A stretch of 64,000 nucleotides of DNA from an uncultured Clostridia bacterium (GCA_934667105.1 CAKULG010000010.1:51274-115273), one strand, 5' to 3'. Counted from the first letter of the stretch, positions 17,660 through 25,490 are shown. Notes: generated by a model from the sequence alone, not told the origin. Made by a program: numbers and translations.

Positions 17660-17923
17660 ATGGCCTTTATCATCAATCTGCTTCGGAATCTGCTCAGCCT
17701 GTACGCGGTGCTGCTGCTGATTCGTTTCGCGCTTCCTTACGTCACCTCCACCCAGCAGGCCTGGATGACCACGCTGTCCAAAATTTGCGAGCCGGGGGTT
17801 CGCCTGGGCAATCGCGTGGCGGCAAAGCTGCTGCCCGAGCGCCGGGTGCAATGGGATTTGGGCAATGTGACGGCGGTGGTGCTGTGCTGGCTGGCGCGGC
17901 TGGTTCTGCGCTTTTTCCTGTAA
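17660..17923 (+). CDS. YggT family small membrane protein
   Basis: An 87-residue protein with two hydrophobic segments (about 5-25 and 65-85), the YggT/YlmG plan. In Gram-positive bacteria ylmG lies next to sepF and divIVA, exactly as here. The role is unknown; links to division and osmotic tolerance are reported for relatives. AAAGGAG lies eight bases before the ATG. Confidence 0.85.
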   Translation: MAFIINLLRNLLSLYAVLLLIRFALPYVTSTQQAWMTTLSKICEPGVRLGNRVAAKLLPERRVQWDLGNVTAVVLCWLARLVLRFFL

Positions 17924-17959
17924 TTCATTTGCAAACGCCCTACGAAAGGAGAAATCCCC

Positions 17960-18487
17960 ATGCCCATTACAGTTGCCATGATTGAGGAAAAGGAATTCAA
18001 AACCAAAATGCGGGGCTACGACCCGGTGGAGGTTGACGAATTCCTGGATGAAATCTGCGATGAAATGGTGGCCATGCAGGAGGAAATTTCCACGCTGCAA
18101 AGCCGCCTGAACCAGGCCCCCCGGGCGGAAGCGCCCTTCGTGCCCGCGCCCGCGGCCATGCCCGTGCCCGCGCCCGTCCCCGCCCCGCGCAAGGCGGAAA
18201 AGGCCGAAACGGAGGAGGCCAGCGAGGCGGCTCAGCGGCTGCTGGCCAAAGCCCAGAAGGTTTACGACGAAACGGTGGCGGAGGCCAAGGCCGAGGCGGA
18301 TAAAATTCTCAGCGGCGCGCACACCCGGGCGGATAGCGGCCTTTCCGATCTGGAGGAGGAGCGCAAGGCCCTGGAGGAAGAGATTGAAATGCTCAAGGCC
18401 GCCGCGAAGGATTACCGGGAGCGCTTTGAGCGCCTGGTGGAGGATCAGCAGCATGTGCTGCGGGCCGAAACCAAGCTGTTTGAATAA
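17960..18487 (+). CDS. divIVA: DivIVA domain protein
   Basis: A 175-residue coiled-coil protein. The N-terminal DivIVA domain shows FKTKMRGYDPVEVDEFLDEI, the membrane-curvature-sensing region followed by the first coiled coil. A Pro/Ala-rich linker spans about residues 55-78 (PAPAAMPVPAPVPAPRK). A second coiled coil runs to the end (EERKALEEEIEMLKAAAKDY). Relatives mark cell poles and septa. It closes the division cluster. GAAAGGAG precedes the ATG. Confidence 0.9.
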   Translation: MPITVAMIEEKEFKTKMRGYDPVEVDEFLDEICDEMVAMQEEISTLQSRLNQAPRAEAPFVPAPAAMPVPAPVPAPRKAEKAETEEASEAAQRLLAKAQKVYDETVAEAKAEADKILSGAHTRADSGLSDLEEERKALEEEIEMLKAAAKDYRERFERLVEDQQHVLRAETKLFE

Positions 18488-18642
18488 GCGAAGCGTTTTG
18501 CGGGCGAAAAAAGCAGGGGCGAGGCCGTGGGCCTTGCGCCGCGCTTTCTTCGCCGCGCTCATCGCCTGACGCGGGGGCCGTTTTTCACGCTTCCGGGCGT
18601 CGGGCGCTTTTTATATCACGCCTAAGAAAGGATGAAAGCAAA
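18488..18642. other. Intergenic region with GC hairpins, no gene seen
   Basis: 155 bases between divIVA and the ROK kinase. Several short GC-rich inverted repeats are visible, for example GCGAGGCC/GGCCTTGC near 18518-18538 and GGGGGCCG followed by TTTTT near 18573-18587, which may act as a terminator. No convincing promoter or conserved leader was recognised. Confidence 0.35.
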
Positions 18643-19512
18643 ATGAAATACGGCGCGTTAGAGGCGGGCGGAACGAAAATGGTGGTGGCCGTGGCGGATG
18701 AAGGCCTGCATATTTTGGCCCGGGAGAGTATCCCCACCCTGACCCCGGCGGAAACCATGCCCCGCATCCTGGATTTTTTCCGCACGCATCAGCCCGACGC
18801 CCTGGGGGTGGGCTCCTTCGGCCCGCTGGATCTGCATCCCGCTTCCCCCACCTACGGCTATATCACCAAAACACCCAAGCTGGCCTGGTGCGATTATCCG
18901 TTGCTGCCTGAAATGCAAAAGGCCCTGGGCGTCCCCTGCGCCCTGGATACCGATGTGAACGCCGCCGCCCTGTGCGAGGCGGAGTTGGGCGCGGCCCGGG
19001 GCGTGAAAAACTGCGTCTACGTCACCGTGGGCACGGGCATCGGCGCGGGCGTGTATTGCGAGGGCAATCTGGTGCACGGCCTGATGCACCCCGAATGGGG
19101 GCATATGCTGCTGGCCCCCCGGGCGGACGATCCCATGCCCCAGGGGGTGTGCCCGTATCACACGGCCTGCCTGGAGGGGCTGGCCAGCGGGCCCGCCATC
19201 GAAAAGCGCTGGGGCGTTTCCGCCCGGGAGCTGCCCCAGGGGCATAAGGCCTGGGAGTTGGAGGCCCATTATCTGGCCCAGATGTGCGTCGCCGCGCTGA
19301 TGACGGTGTCCGCCGAGCGGATTATTCTGGGCGGCGGCGTGATGAACCAAAGCTTCCTGTTCCCCATGATTCGCCGGGAAACCCTGCGGCTGCTGGGGGG
19401 ATATATCGCCTGCGTGGATAACCTGGATTCCCTCATCGTGTCTCCCGCCTGCTTCCCGGACAGCGGATTGCTGGGCTCGCTGCTGCTGGCGAAAAAGGGG
19501 CTGGCCCGGTAA
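18643..19512 (+). CDS. ROK family fructokinase-type sugar kinase
   Basis: A 289-residue ROK kinase. ATP-binding EAGGTKMVVAVA is at the N-terminus, the catalytic Asp is in LDTDVNAAALCEA, and VTVGTGIGAG follows. The zinc site HPEWGHM...CPYHTACLEGLASGPA is of the GmuE/YdhR fructokinase type, which uses a His/Cys zinc site different from the glucokinase CxCGxxGC, so fructose (or mannose) is the likely substrate. GAAAGGATG precedes the ATG. It starts a probable unit with tatD, the membrane protein and dusB. Confidence 0.85.
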   Translation: MKYGALEAGGTKMVVAVADEGLHILARESIPTLTPAETMPRILDFFRTHQPDALGVGSFGPLDLHPASPTYGYITKTPKLAWCDYPLLPEMQKALGVPCALDTDVNAAALCEAELGAARGVKNCVYVTVGTGIGAGVYCEGNLVHGLMHPEWGHMLLAPRADDPMPQGVCPYHTACLEGLASGPAIEKRWGVSARELPQGHKAWELEAHYLAQMCVAALMTVSAERIILGGGVMNQSFLFPMIRRETLRLLGGYIACVDNLDSLIVSPACFPDSGLLGSLLLAKKGLAR

Positions 19513-19539
19513 AGCGCCCCAGGAAGAAGGAAACGTGCC

Positions 19540-20310
19540 GTGAAAGTGTTCGATACGCATTGCCATTTGGAGGATGAGCGCTTTGAGGCCGACCGGGAGC
19601 AGGCCTGGGGCCGCATGTTGGCGGCGGGCGTGGAGCGCTGCTGCTGCGTGGGCAGCGATCTGGCGTCCTCCGGCCGGTGCCTGGCCTTTGCCCAGGCGCA
19701 CCCCGGGGTTTACGCCGCCGCGGGGGTACATCCCCATGAGGCCAAGGACGCGCAGCCGGATTATCTGGCCGCTCTGCGGGCGTTGCTGCGGGAAGAAAAA
19801 AACGTGGCCCTGGGGGAAATCGGCCTGGATTATTATTATGATCTCTCTCCCCGGGAAACGCAGAAGCGCGTGCTGGCCGAGCAGGTGGCCCTGGCCCTGG
19901 AAATGGATAAGCCCGTGATTTTCCATATCCGGGATGCGCACGGGGATATGGTGGATTTCTTTCGCGCCTGTTCCCGGCTGCCCAGCGGCGTGATTCATTG
20001 CTTTTCCGGCAGCCCGGAAATCGCCCGGGAATATGTGAAAATGGGCTTCTATATTTCCTTTGCCGGGCCGCTGACCTTTAAAAAAGCGCCCCATCTGTGG
20101 GAGGCGGCGCAAAGCGTGCCGCTGGAGCGGCTGCTGGTGGAAACGGACAGCCCCTATCTTTCCCCCGAGCCCCTGCGCGGCCGCCGGAACGAGCCCGCCA
20201 ACGTGGTGCATGTGCTGGAAAAGCTGGCGGCGCTGCGGGGCCTGTCCCGGGAGGAAATGGCGGAAATCACCTGGGAAAACGCCTGCCGTCTGTATCGCCT
20301 GCCGCAATAG
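19540..20310 (+). CDS. tatD: TatD family metal-dependent hydrolase
   Basis: A 256-residue TIM-barrel hydrolase with the TatD metal ligands: FDTHCHLED at the start, GEIGLDYYY (bridging Glu), FHIRDA, HCFSGS and ETDSPYLSP. TatD proteins are Mg-dependent DNases acting on damaged or 3' DNA ends. The start is a GTG behind GGAAGAAGG. The gap after the ROK gene is 27 bases. Confidence 0.92.
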   Translation: MKVFDTHCHLEDERFEADREQAWGRMLAAGVERCCCVGSDLASSGRCLAFAQAHPGVYAAAGVHPHEAKDAQPDYLAALRALLREEKNVALGEIGLDYYYDLSPRETQKRVLAEQVALALEMDKPVIFHIRDAHGDMVDFFRACSRLPSGVIHCFSGSPEIAREYVKMGFYISFAGPLTFKKAPHLWEAAQSVPLERLLVETDSPYLSPEPLRGRRNEPANVVHVLEKLAALRGLSREEMAEITWENACRLYRLPQ

Positions 20311-20352
20311 GGCGGGATGAAAGACGGGGCGCGCCGCGTTTGTATACAGGAA

Positions 20353-20371
20353 GGCCCTCGAAAGAGGGGCC
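20353..20371 (+). promoter_or_regulatory. GAAA-capped hairpin just before the next ribosome site
   Basis: GGCCCTC and GAGGGGCC form a stem with one bulge around a GAAA tetraloop, ending just before GGAAAGGAG, the ribosome site of the 20387 gene. It could tune initiation or be an intercistronic stabiliser. Low certainty. Confidence 0.35.
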
Positions 20372-20386
20372 GGAAAGGAGCCGCCT

Positions 20387-20923
20387 GTGAAGTATTTACG
20401 GCGATTGATCTGGTATATTTCCTCTCGGCTGCTGGTGCTGTGCTGCGTGCTGGGGCTGATGACCACCGTCTTTTATTTTGCCATGAACGCCACCAACATT
20501 TATATCGTGCTCAAGGACGGCATGGCCAAGCGCGCCCAGGTGGTGATGCAGGGGGAGGAGGCGGAACTGGATAAATATTTCGCTCCCGCCTATCTGGAGC
20601 GGGATTCCCTGCTGGCTGCCGCCCGAAACGGACAATCCGTTTATCAGAATTATTATAATATCACCGGCTTTGACCACCGCATCAGCCTGGATTGGTTCTG
20701 GTGCTGGCCCTGGGAGGATACCGCCCGGGCCACCGTCACCGAGCGCATTCCCGGCATCGACGGCAAAATGAAAAGCGGCGTGAAGGATGCGGCCGCGGCG
20801 GCGGGGGTGACGGACAGCGTTCCCCGCTGGCAATCCACCCAGTATTCCGTGCTGTTGACCCGGGAAAACGGGCAATGGCGCATCAAAAATATGTCGGTCG
20901 CCCGGGTGATCGACGATGAGTGA
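20387..20923 (+). CDS. Membrane-anchored protein of unknown function
   Basis: A 178-residue protein with an uncleaved membrane segment (residues about 13-34) followed by an extracellular domain. The outer part begins with helix-like NIYIVLKDGMAKRAQVVM and contains a Trp-rich patch (LDWFWCWPWED). It ends with LLTRENGQWRIKNMSVARV, a pattern reminiscent of NTF2-like extracellular domains. I do not recognise the family. The GTG start has GGAAAGGAG upstream. It lies between tatD and dusB and is probably co-transcribed with them, though no functional link is visible. Confidence 0.7.
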   Translation: MKYLRRLIWYISSRLLVLCCVLGLMTTVFYFAMNATNIYIVLKDGMAKRAQVVMQGEEAELDKYFAPAYLERDSLLAAARNGQSVYQNYYNITGFDHRISLDWFWCWPWEDTARATVTERIPGIDGKMKSGVKDAAAAAGVTDSVPRWQSTQYSVLLTRENGQWRIKNMSVARVIDDE

Positions 20924-20932
20924 GGCATACAT

Positions 20933-21886
20933 TTGATACCGAGGCTTTATCTGGCCCCCATGGCGGGCATTACCGATCAGGTGTTCCGGCGGCTGTGCTT
21001 TTCCCACGGCTGCGATCAGGCCACCACGGAAATGGTCAGCGCCCAGGGCTTTCTAACCGCGCCCCCCGATCGCAACGCCTATCGCTTCCTTCTGGCACGC
21101 GCGCCGGAGGAGGGGCCGCTTGCAGTTCAGCTTTTTGGCAGCGAGCCGCTTTTTATGGCCCGGGCCGCCGCGCGGCTGACGGAGCTGGGGCGCTTCACCG
21201 GCATTGATCTGAATATGGGCTGCCCCGCCCAGAAGGTGGTGGGCGGCCAATCGGGCAGCGCCCTGATGAAGGATCCCCCCCTGGCGGCGCGGATTGTGGA
21301 GCAGGTGAAAAAAAGCACGCTGCTGCCCGTGACGGTGAAAATGCGCCTGGGCTGGGATGAAACGCATAAAAACGCCGTGGCCTTCGCCCGGCTGATGCAG
21401 GCCGCCGGGGCGGACGGGCTTACCGTGCATGGCCGCACCCGGATGCAGCAATATGCGGGCCGGGCGGATTGGGAAACCATTGCCCGGGTGCGGGAGGCGG
21501 TGGATATTCCCGTGGTGGCCAACGGCGATATTGTGGACGGCGCAAGCGCGCTGGCGGCCCTGGCGGCCACGGGGTGCGACGCGCTGGCCATTGGCCGGGG
21601 GGCGCTGGGCAATCCCTGGATTTTTGAGGAGATCAAGGCCGCGGCGGCGGGCACGCCCTACGCCCGGCCCAGTTACGCCCAGGTGATGGCCGTCGCCCTG
21701 GCGCAGGCCCGGGAAATGGCTGAATGGAAGGGCGAAAGCAGCGCCGTGCTGGAAATGCGCAAGCATTTCGGCTGGTATGTTTCCGGCCGGCGGGGCGCGG
21801 CCCAGCTGCGCACGCGGATTAACCAGGCCAAATCCCTGGACGAAGCGGAAACGATTCTGCGCACGCTTGCGGAAATCGAAGAATAA
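20933..21886 (+). CDS. dusB: tRNA-dihydrouridine synthase
   Basis: A 317-residue FMN enzyme that reduces uridine to dihydrouridine in the tRNA D-loop. Motifs: LAPMAGITDQVFRRL (FMN site), NMGCPAQKVVGG with the catalytic Cys, VTVKMRLGWD, TVHGRTRMQQYAG, VVANGDI and AIGRGALGNPWIF. The start is a TTG behind GAGTGAGG, ten bases after the previous stop. A later in-frame ATG falls inside the APMAGITD motif and would cut the conserved N-terminus. It ends before a palindromic repeat. Confidence 0.93.
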   Translation: MIPRLYLAPMAGITDQVFRRLCFSHGCDQATTEMVSAQGFLTAPPDRNAYRFLLARAPEEGPLAVQLFGSEPLFMARAAARLTELGRFTGIDLNMGCPAQKVVGGQSGSALMKDPPLAARIVEQVKKSTLLPVTVKMRLGWDETHKNAVAFARLMQAAGADGLTVHGRTRMQQYAGRADWETIARVREAVDIPVVANGDIVDGASALAALAATGCDALAIGRGALGNPWIFEEIKAAAAGTPYARPSYAQVMAVALAQAREMAEWKGESSAVLEMRKHFGWYVSGRRGAAQLRTRINQAKSLDEAETILRTLAEIEE

Positions 21887-21902
21887 ATGGCGTAAAAATT
21901 AT

Positions 21903-21947
21903 GCGGGGGAAACCGTTCTTTGAAGGCCAAAGAACAGTTTCCCCCGC
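21903..21947. repeat. Intergenic palindromic repeat, copy 3
   Basis: Arms GCGGGGGAAACCGTTCTTT and AAAGAACAGTTTCCCCCGC around GAAGGCC. It is followed by ACCCCTTTCCAAGAAAGCCGA, close to the tail of copy 1 (ACCCCTACGAAGAAAGCCGA). It lies between the convergent dusB and the small lipoprotein genes. Confidence 0.8.
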
Positions 21948-21985
21948 ACCCCTTTCCAAGAAAGCCGAATTTTATTTTGCAAAGC

Positions 21986-22156
21986 TTAATGGGTACATGA
22001 ATAGCACCACCACCCTTGATAAGGAACATATTTCCAATTAGTCTGCCGTCCGCAACCAACGCACCTTCCGCCGCTTGAATTACTGGCGCACCCTGCAGTA
22101 AACATTACGATTACCACCAGCACAACAACAAACAAAAGCGTTTTCACTTTGCGCAT
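21986..22156 (-). CDS. Tiny predicted lipoprotein with a four-cysteine zinc-ribbon motif
   Basis: A 56-codon gene reading MRKVKTLLFVVVLVVIVMF, then TAGCASNSSGG, then RCVGCGRQTNWKYVPYQGWW, then CYSCTH. It has a basic start, a strong hydrophobic core and a lipobox (FTAGC) with the lipidated Cys at residue 23. The short mature part holds CxxC-x15-CxxC, a plausible zinc-binding knuckle outside the cell. It starts 20 bases after the neighbouring lipoprotein gene stops, behind AAAGAAGAG, so it is the second gene of an XRE-controlled pair. Base composition is lower in GC than its surroundings. The family is not recognised. Confidence 0.6.
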   Translation of the reverse strand: MRKVKTLLFVVVLVVIVMFTAGCASNSSGGRCVGCGRQTNWKYVPYQGWWCYSCTH

Positions 22157-22176
22157 CCAGATCTCTTCTTTCCCTT

Positions 22177-22371
22177 TTATTTTCCCCAGGAATCTTTGTA
22201 TTGGTTAACAAAACTATGGATTTCATCATCGGAATATTTTCGATCATAGTTGTTGGTAGAATACGATGAATTTCCGCTTGATGAGGAAGAAGAACCGAAC
22301 TCATTGCAGGCTGCCAGAATTCCCACGATGATAAGCAAAACAATCCACAAACCAATTTTTTTCTTTTCCAT
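22177..22371 (-). CDS. Small predicted lipoprotein, first gene of an XRE-flanked pair
   Basis: A 64-residue protein starting MEKKKIGLWIVLLIIVGI followed by LAACNEF; the lipobox LAAC puts the lipidated Cys at residue 22. The mature part is a Ser-rich linker (GSSSSSSGNSSYS) and a charged tail (DDEIHSFVNQYKDSWGK). The ATG at 22371 has GAGGAGG upstream; a longer frame exists but would cross the promoter. It is lower in GC than its surroundings and divergent from the XRE gene, whose double operator overlaps this promoter. Function unknown. Confidence 0.65.
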   Translation of the reverse strand: MEKKKIGLWIVLLIIVGILAACNEFGSSSSSSGNSSYSTNNYDRKYSDDEIHSFVNQYKDSWGK

Positions 22372-22401
22372 AATACATAACCTCCTCTGTATTTTTCTTA
22401 A

Positions 22402-22446
22402 ATTATACTCAATATTTGAGTAAAAGTCAATACTCAAATATTGAGT
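22402..22446. promoter_or_regulatory. Divergent promoter with two mirror palindromic operators
   Basis: Two 15-bp near-palindromes, ACTCAATATTTGAGT (22407-22421) and ACTCAAATATTGAGT (22432-22446), are exact reverse complements of each other, 25 bp centre to centre. The first fills the spacer of the minus-strand promoter (-35 TTGACT at 22425-22430, -10 TATAAT at 22402-22407, 17-bp spacer). For the XRE gene, TTGAGT (22416-22421) and TATTGA (22439-22444), also 17 bp apart, are a possible promoter. The layout suggests repression by the adjacent XRE protein. Confidence 0.75.
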
Positions 22447-22475
22447 GTGATAACGTAGCGGCGAGGTGAAGGAAA

Positions 22476-22712
22476 ATGGATTATCGCCAGCGGCTGCGGG
22501 AGGTTCGGGAGGATCGGGATTTATCTCAGGCGGAGGTGGGAAAGATTCTGAACAAATCCCAGCAGGGATACAGCCATATTGAAAATGGCCGGGCGGAATT
22601 GAAAATTGAGGATTTAATCGCCCTGTGCAGGTTTTATCATCTGTCGGCGGATTATCTCATCGGCCTGACGGACGATGGCCGCTCAGGGCCGGGCAAGAAA
22701 AAGAGGCTGTAA
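22476..22712 (+). CDS. XRE family transcriptional regulator
   Basis: A 78-residue protein that is almost entirely one Cro/C1-type helix-turn-helix (residues about 6-62: LREVREDRDLSQAEVGKIL, then NKSQQGYSHIENGRAELKI). It has no sensor domain, only a basic tail (GKKKRL). The AGGTGAAGG ribosome site sits before the ATG. It is divergent from two tiny lipoprotein genes with paired palindromes in the 104-base gap, so it probably represses that promoter and possibly its own. Confidence 0.88.
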   Translation: MDYRQRLREVREDRDLSQAEVGKILNKSQQGYSHIENGRAELKIEDLIALCRFYHLSADYLIGLTDDGRSGPGKKKRL

Positions 22713-22733
22713 AAATTACGAAATGAAAAGAAT

Positions 22734-22767
22734 GCGGGGCGACCGCTCCAAAGAACGGTTTCCCCGC
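22734..22767. repeat. Intergenic palindromic repeat, copy 4 (short, degenerate)
   Basis: Left GCGGGGCGACCG and right CGGTTTCCCCGC pair imperfectly around CTCCAAAGAA; the GGCCAAAGAA centre is reduced to CCAAAGAA. It lies between the convergent XRE and glycoside hydrolase genes, in the position typical for the family. Confidence 0.6.
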
Positions 22768-22813
22768 AAATAATTTATTTTCGTTTTTTCACAGCCCCGT
22801 ATTACCGTACATT

Positions 22814-24382
22814 TTACGTTTCCCAGGGAAGCGTGCAGGGGGTGGGGACGGGCGCGGAGAACGCGGCCTTGCCATCCAGCAGCACTTGGTAGCCCTCTCC
22901 CCGCCGATAGCGGATGGAGAGCGATTTGCCATGGGTTTCCACGCCCTCCAGCACGGCGTAATCCCACGCTTCGGGGAAAAGCGGCGCGATGCGCAGCGCG
23001 TCCCAGCCGGGGCGCACGCCGAACAGCCCTTCCAGCACCAGATCGCAGAAGGTGGAATGGTTGTAATCCTTGCCGCGCTCATAGCCGCCCTTTTCCGCAG
23101 GGAAGCGCTGGCCGCCCCAGTGCATCAGCCGGGTGCGGGAAATCCAATCCCCGGTGTCGGGGTTCAAATCCTCGTCGATCCAGGGGATAACGGTTCCGTC
23201 CTCCCGGCGGCGCACATGGGCGGCGGCGTATTGCCGCAGCAGGGCCAGATAATCCGCCTTGCCGATAAAGGCCTGTTCCTCCCCGGAAACCAGCAAATTG
23301 GCCAGGGCGGTGAGCATCATGGAGGTGGCGAAGGGCCAGCTGGGGCCGTTCCAAAGGCATTCGTGCCCTTCGGGGCCGCAGGGCTTTTCGCCCCGTCGCT
23401 GAAGCCATTCGTTCAGCTCAGCTCCCGTGTAGAAAATGCCGAAGCCGGGATGCCGCCGCTCGGCGGTGGTGGGGCCGTATTTCCCGGAAAAGCCCAGGGG
23501 ATCGGTCAATTGGGCGAAAGCGTCCGCCCGCCCTGGCTGGGCCGCGCCGAACATCCAGGGCAGATAGCCGAATAGTTCCCGCGCGTGGCGATCGGCGGAG
23601 AAATAGGGCGCGGTATCGGGGGCCTTCTGGGGCAGCGTCACATAGAAGCGCAGCTCCTCATCCCACAGCCGCTGATTGATCTGGGCGCGGAGGGCGGCCG
23701 CTTCCTGCTCCATTTGCTGGGAAAGCGCGGCGTCCCCCTTCCGCCGGGCCAGGGCGGCGATGGCCCGGGCGCCTGCGTATTGATAACAATTCAGCGTGGG
23801 GCGCAGGCCGGGGCCGCTGATGGAAAATTCGCTGCCGTCCCGGTTATCCGTTGACCAATACAGGCCCAGCGCGCCCTGGCGCTCCCGCTTCCAGCGGGCG
23901 TAGCTTTCCTGCATGGCGGGCAGCAGATCAAGCCCCGTTTCGTCGCCGCGCAGCAGGGCCAGCCCCTCGACGGCGGCCTCCAGCGCGTTGCTGTAATCAT
24001 GCAGATGCACGCCGCCGTCGGCGTACCAGAAACGAATGTAATCATCCAGGAAGCCGCTTTCCCGCAGCCAGCGGCCCTCGCGCACATGGTGGGCCGCGGC
24101 GCAGGGGATGGTGTTGTATTTCCCGGCCCAGCTCACATCCGGGTGAAATTCGGTGAGCACAAAGCCCTCGGGCGTGCGCTTCACATGCTTGCGATACACC
24201 CACCAGCGGAAATAATACGTCCGCTGGATTTCCGCATCGGGAACGGCGATGCGCGGGGCCCGGGCCAGCAGCCAATCCGCCGCCGCCGCGTTGGGCACCG
24301 CCTGCACCACGTTTTCCTCATCCGTGCGGTTAAAGGCCTGCACATATTCGCGCAGAATGCGCTCGGTGTTTATTTCCTTCAT
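22814..24382 (-). CDS. MGH1-like (alpha/alpha)6-barrel glycoside hydrolase
   Basis: A 522-residue intracellular protein without signal peptide. The sequence resembles the catalytic barrel of the trehalase/GH63/mannosylglycerate-hydrolase type: FHPDVSWAGKYNTIPCAAAH near the start, WSTDNRDGSEFSISG in the middle, ECLWNGPSWPFATSMML and a late GGYERGKDYNHSTFCDLVLEG. A short beta domain ends it (about 440-522). The substrate is unknown, and family placement is by overall pattern. It follows the GH43-like gene with a 4-base ATGA overlap, so translation is coupled and the two probably act on one oligosaccharide imported by the divergent ABC system. Confidence 0.72.
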   Translation of the reverse strand: MKEINTERILREYVQAFNRTDEENVVQAVPNAAAADWLLARAPRIAVPDAEIQRTYYFRWWVYRKHVKRTPEGFVLTEFHPDVSWAGKYNTIPCAAAHHVREGRWLRESGFLDDYIRFWYADGGVHLHDYSNALEAAVEGLALLRGDETGLDLLPAMQESYARWKRERQGALGLYWSTDNRDGSEFSISGPGLRPTLNCYQYAGARAIAALARRKGDAALSQQMEQEAAALRAQINQRLWDEELRFYVTLPQKAPDTAPYFSADRHARELFGYLPWMFGAAQPGRADAFAQLTDPLGFSGKYGPTTAERRHPGFGIFYTGAELNEWLQRRGEKPCGPEGHECLWNGPSWPFATSMMLTALANLLVSGEEQAFIGKADYLALLRQYAAAHVRRREDGTVIPWIDEDLNPDTGDWISRTRLMHWGGQRFPAEKGGYERGKDYNHSTFCDLVLEGLFGVRPGWDALRIAPLFPEAWDYAVLEGVETHGKSLSIRYRRGEGYQVLLDGKAAFSAPVPTPCTLPWET

Positions 24383-25296
24383 TCGTCAAACCCCAGATCC
24401 AGGCCCTCGTGAATCACCAGGCCGATATACTCATTGTGCTCATGGCGGCCGTTATACCACAGCAGCCAGCGGTTATTTTTCACATCCCGCACGGCGTAGG
24501 GCTTATAGCACGCATCCGCGTCCCAGCCGCCGGGGGTGGGGGAAACGATGGGGTTGTGGGGGGAGCGCTGCCAGCTGGTCACGCCGTTGCGGGAGCGGGC
24601 CACGCAGATGCGGGCGGTGTCGATATCCTCATAGCCGATATAGAACATGTAATACCAGCCGTCCTCCAGGCGGATCACCTGGCAGGCGCCCACGCGGTCC
24701 TGCTCGCAGGGGGAGGCGGTGTTGCGGCCGAAAATGGGGTTGGCGGGCAGCTTATCCCAGTGCAGGCCGTCCGGGCTGGTGGCGTAGGCGATCACGTTGG
24801 GCTCGTATTTTTCGCCCGCGCAGTACCACATGCGGTACAGGCCCATTTCCTCATCCCACATCACGAAGGGGTTCATCACGCTGGGGCCCTCGAAGGGCCG
24901 TTCGCTGAAGAGCACGGGCTGCTTCGAGGCGCGAACCCATTTGTGGCCGTCGTCGCTGACGGCGTAGCCGATCCAGCTGTATTCCCGGGCCTGGCCGGTA
25001 TACCACATATGCCATTTGCCTTCCCGGTGAATGACGCAGTTGCGGTTCAGGCCGTCCTCCCAGCCGGATTCGGGATTGGGAGAAAGCAGGATTTCCGGCA
25101 CGCCCCAATGGACGCCGTCGGTGCTGCGGCACACCGCCAGGGATTTCTTGGGCCGCCAGGAAAAATGCATCTGGTATTCGCCGTTTTCTTCCAGGACGAA
25201 AATATCAAAGCAGGTGCCCATTTCCGGGCCGCCAAGAACGGGATTGCCTTCGTATTTTTTCCAGCCGCCGCTGGTTTCCGGGAAAGAATGCTTCAT
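24379..25296 (-). CDS. Five-bladed beta-propeller glycosidase-like protein (GH43/GH32/GH130 type)
   Basis: A 305-residue cytoplasmic protein built of repeated propeller blades, each with a W(x)GYAVSDDGHKW-type turn: CRSTDGVHW, AVSDDGHKW, ATSPDGLHW and ARSRNGVTSW. Acidic residues at blade starts (WKKYEGNPVLGG, FDIFVLEE, EDGLNRNC) fit the central catalytic site of these families. Exact family and substrate cannot be fixed by eye. It is the first gene of a two-gene leftward operon with a strong promoter. GGAGGACG precedes the ATG. Confidence 0.75.
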   Translation of the reverse strand: MKHSFPETSGGWKKYEGNPVLGGPEMGTCFDIFVLEENGEYQMHFSWRPKKSLAVCRSTDGVHWGVPEILLSPNPESGWEDGLNRNCVIHREGKWHMWYTGQAREYSWIGYAVSDDGHKWVRASKQPVLFSERPFEGPSVMNPFVMWDEEMGLYRMWYCAGEKYEPNVIAYATSPDGLHWDKLPANPIFGRNTASPCEQDRVGACQVIRLEDGWYYMFYIGYEDIDTARICVARSRNGVTSWQRSPHNPIVSPTPGGWDADACYKPYAVRDVKNNRWLLWYNGRHEHNEYIGLVIHEGLDLGFDE

Positions 25297-25325
25297 ATGG
25301 AATCGTCCTCCTGCGTTTTTTTACC

Positions 25326-25354
25326 ATTATAAAGCATCGAACCGGGAATGGCAA
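25326..25354 (-). promoter_or_regulatory. Sigma-A promoter of the two-gene glycosidase operon
   Basis: Minus strand: -35 TTGCCA (25349-25354), 17-bp spacer, -10 TATAAT (25326-25331). It is divergent from the AraC promoter about 100 bases away. I did not find a shared inverted repeat that would mark an AraC-type site. Confidence 0.75.
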
Positions 25355-25449
25355 GCGACAGAATTTGAAAGGGCCGCCCGGGGCCGAAAAACGGTCAAAA
25401 ATTTACTGCGGTCATAATTTGCATTTATTGGGCGGCGCGATCCGGACGG

Positions 25450-25479
25450 TTGACAGACCTGCGGGCGCTGGCGTACAAT
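25450..25479 (+). promoter_or_regulatory. Sigma-A promoter of the AraC-type regulator
   Basis: -35 TTGACA (25450-25455), 18-bp spacer, -10 TACAAT (25474-25479). Predicted transcription start near 25486 is only about five bases before the chosen ATG, so the mRNA may be nearly leaderless. Confidence 0.65.
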
Positions 25480-25490
25480 CAATGCAGGTG

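Noticed and set aside
18488..18642. Riboswitch upstream of the ROK kinase
   Set aside because: Only short generic GC stems are visible, with no recognisable conserved core.
22080..22355. A 91-codon minus-strand frame overlapping the small lipoproteins
   Set aside because: It lacks a ribosome site, crosses two better frames with lipoboxes and proper spacing, and its protein has no signal or motif.
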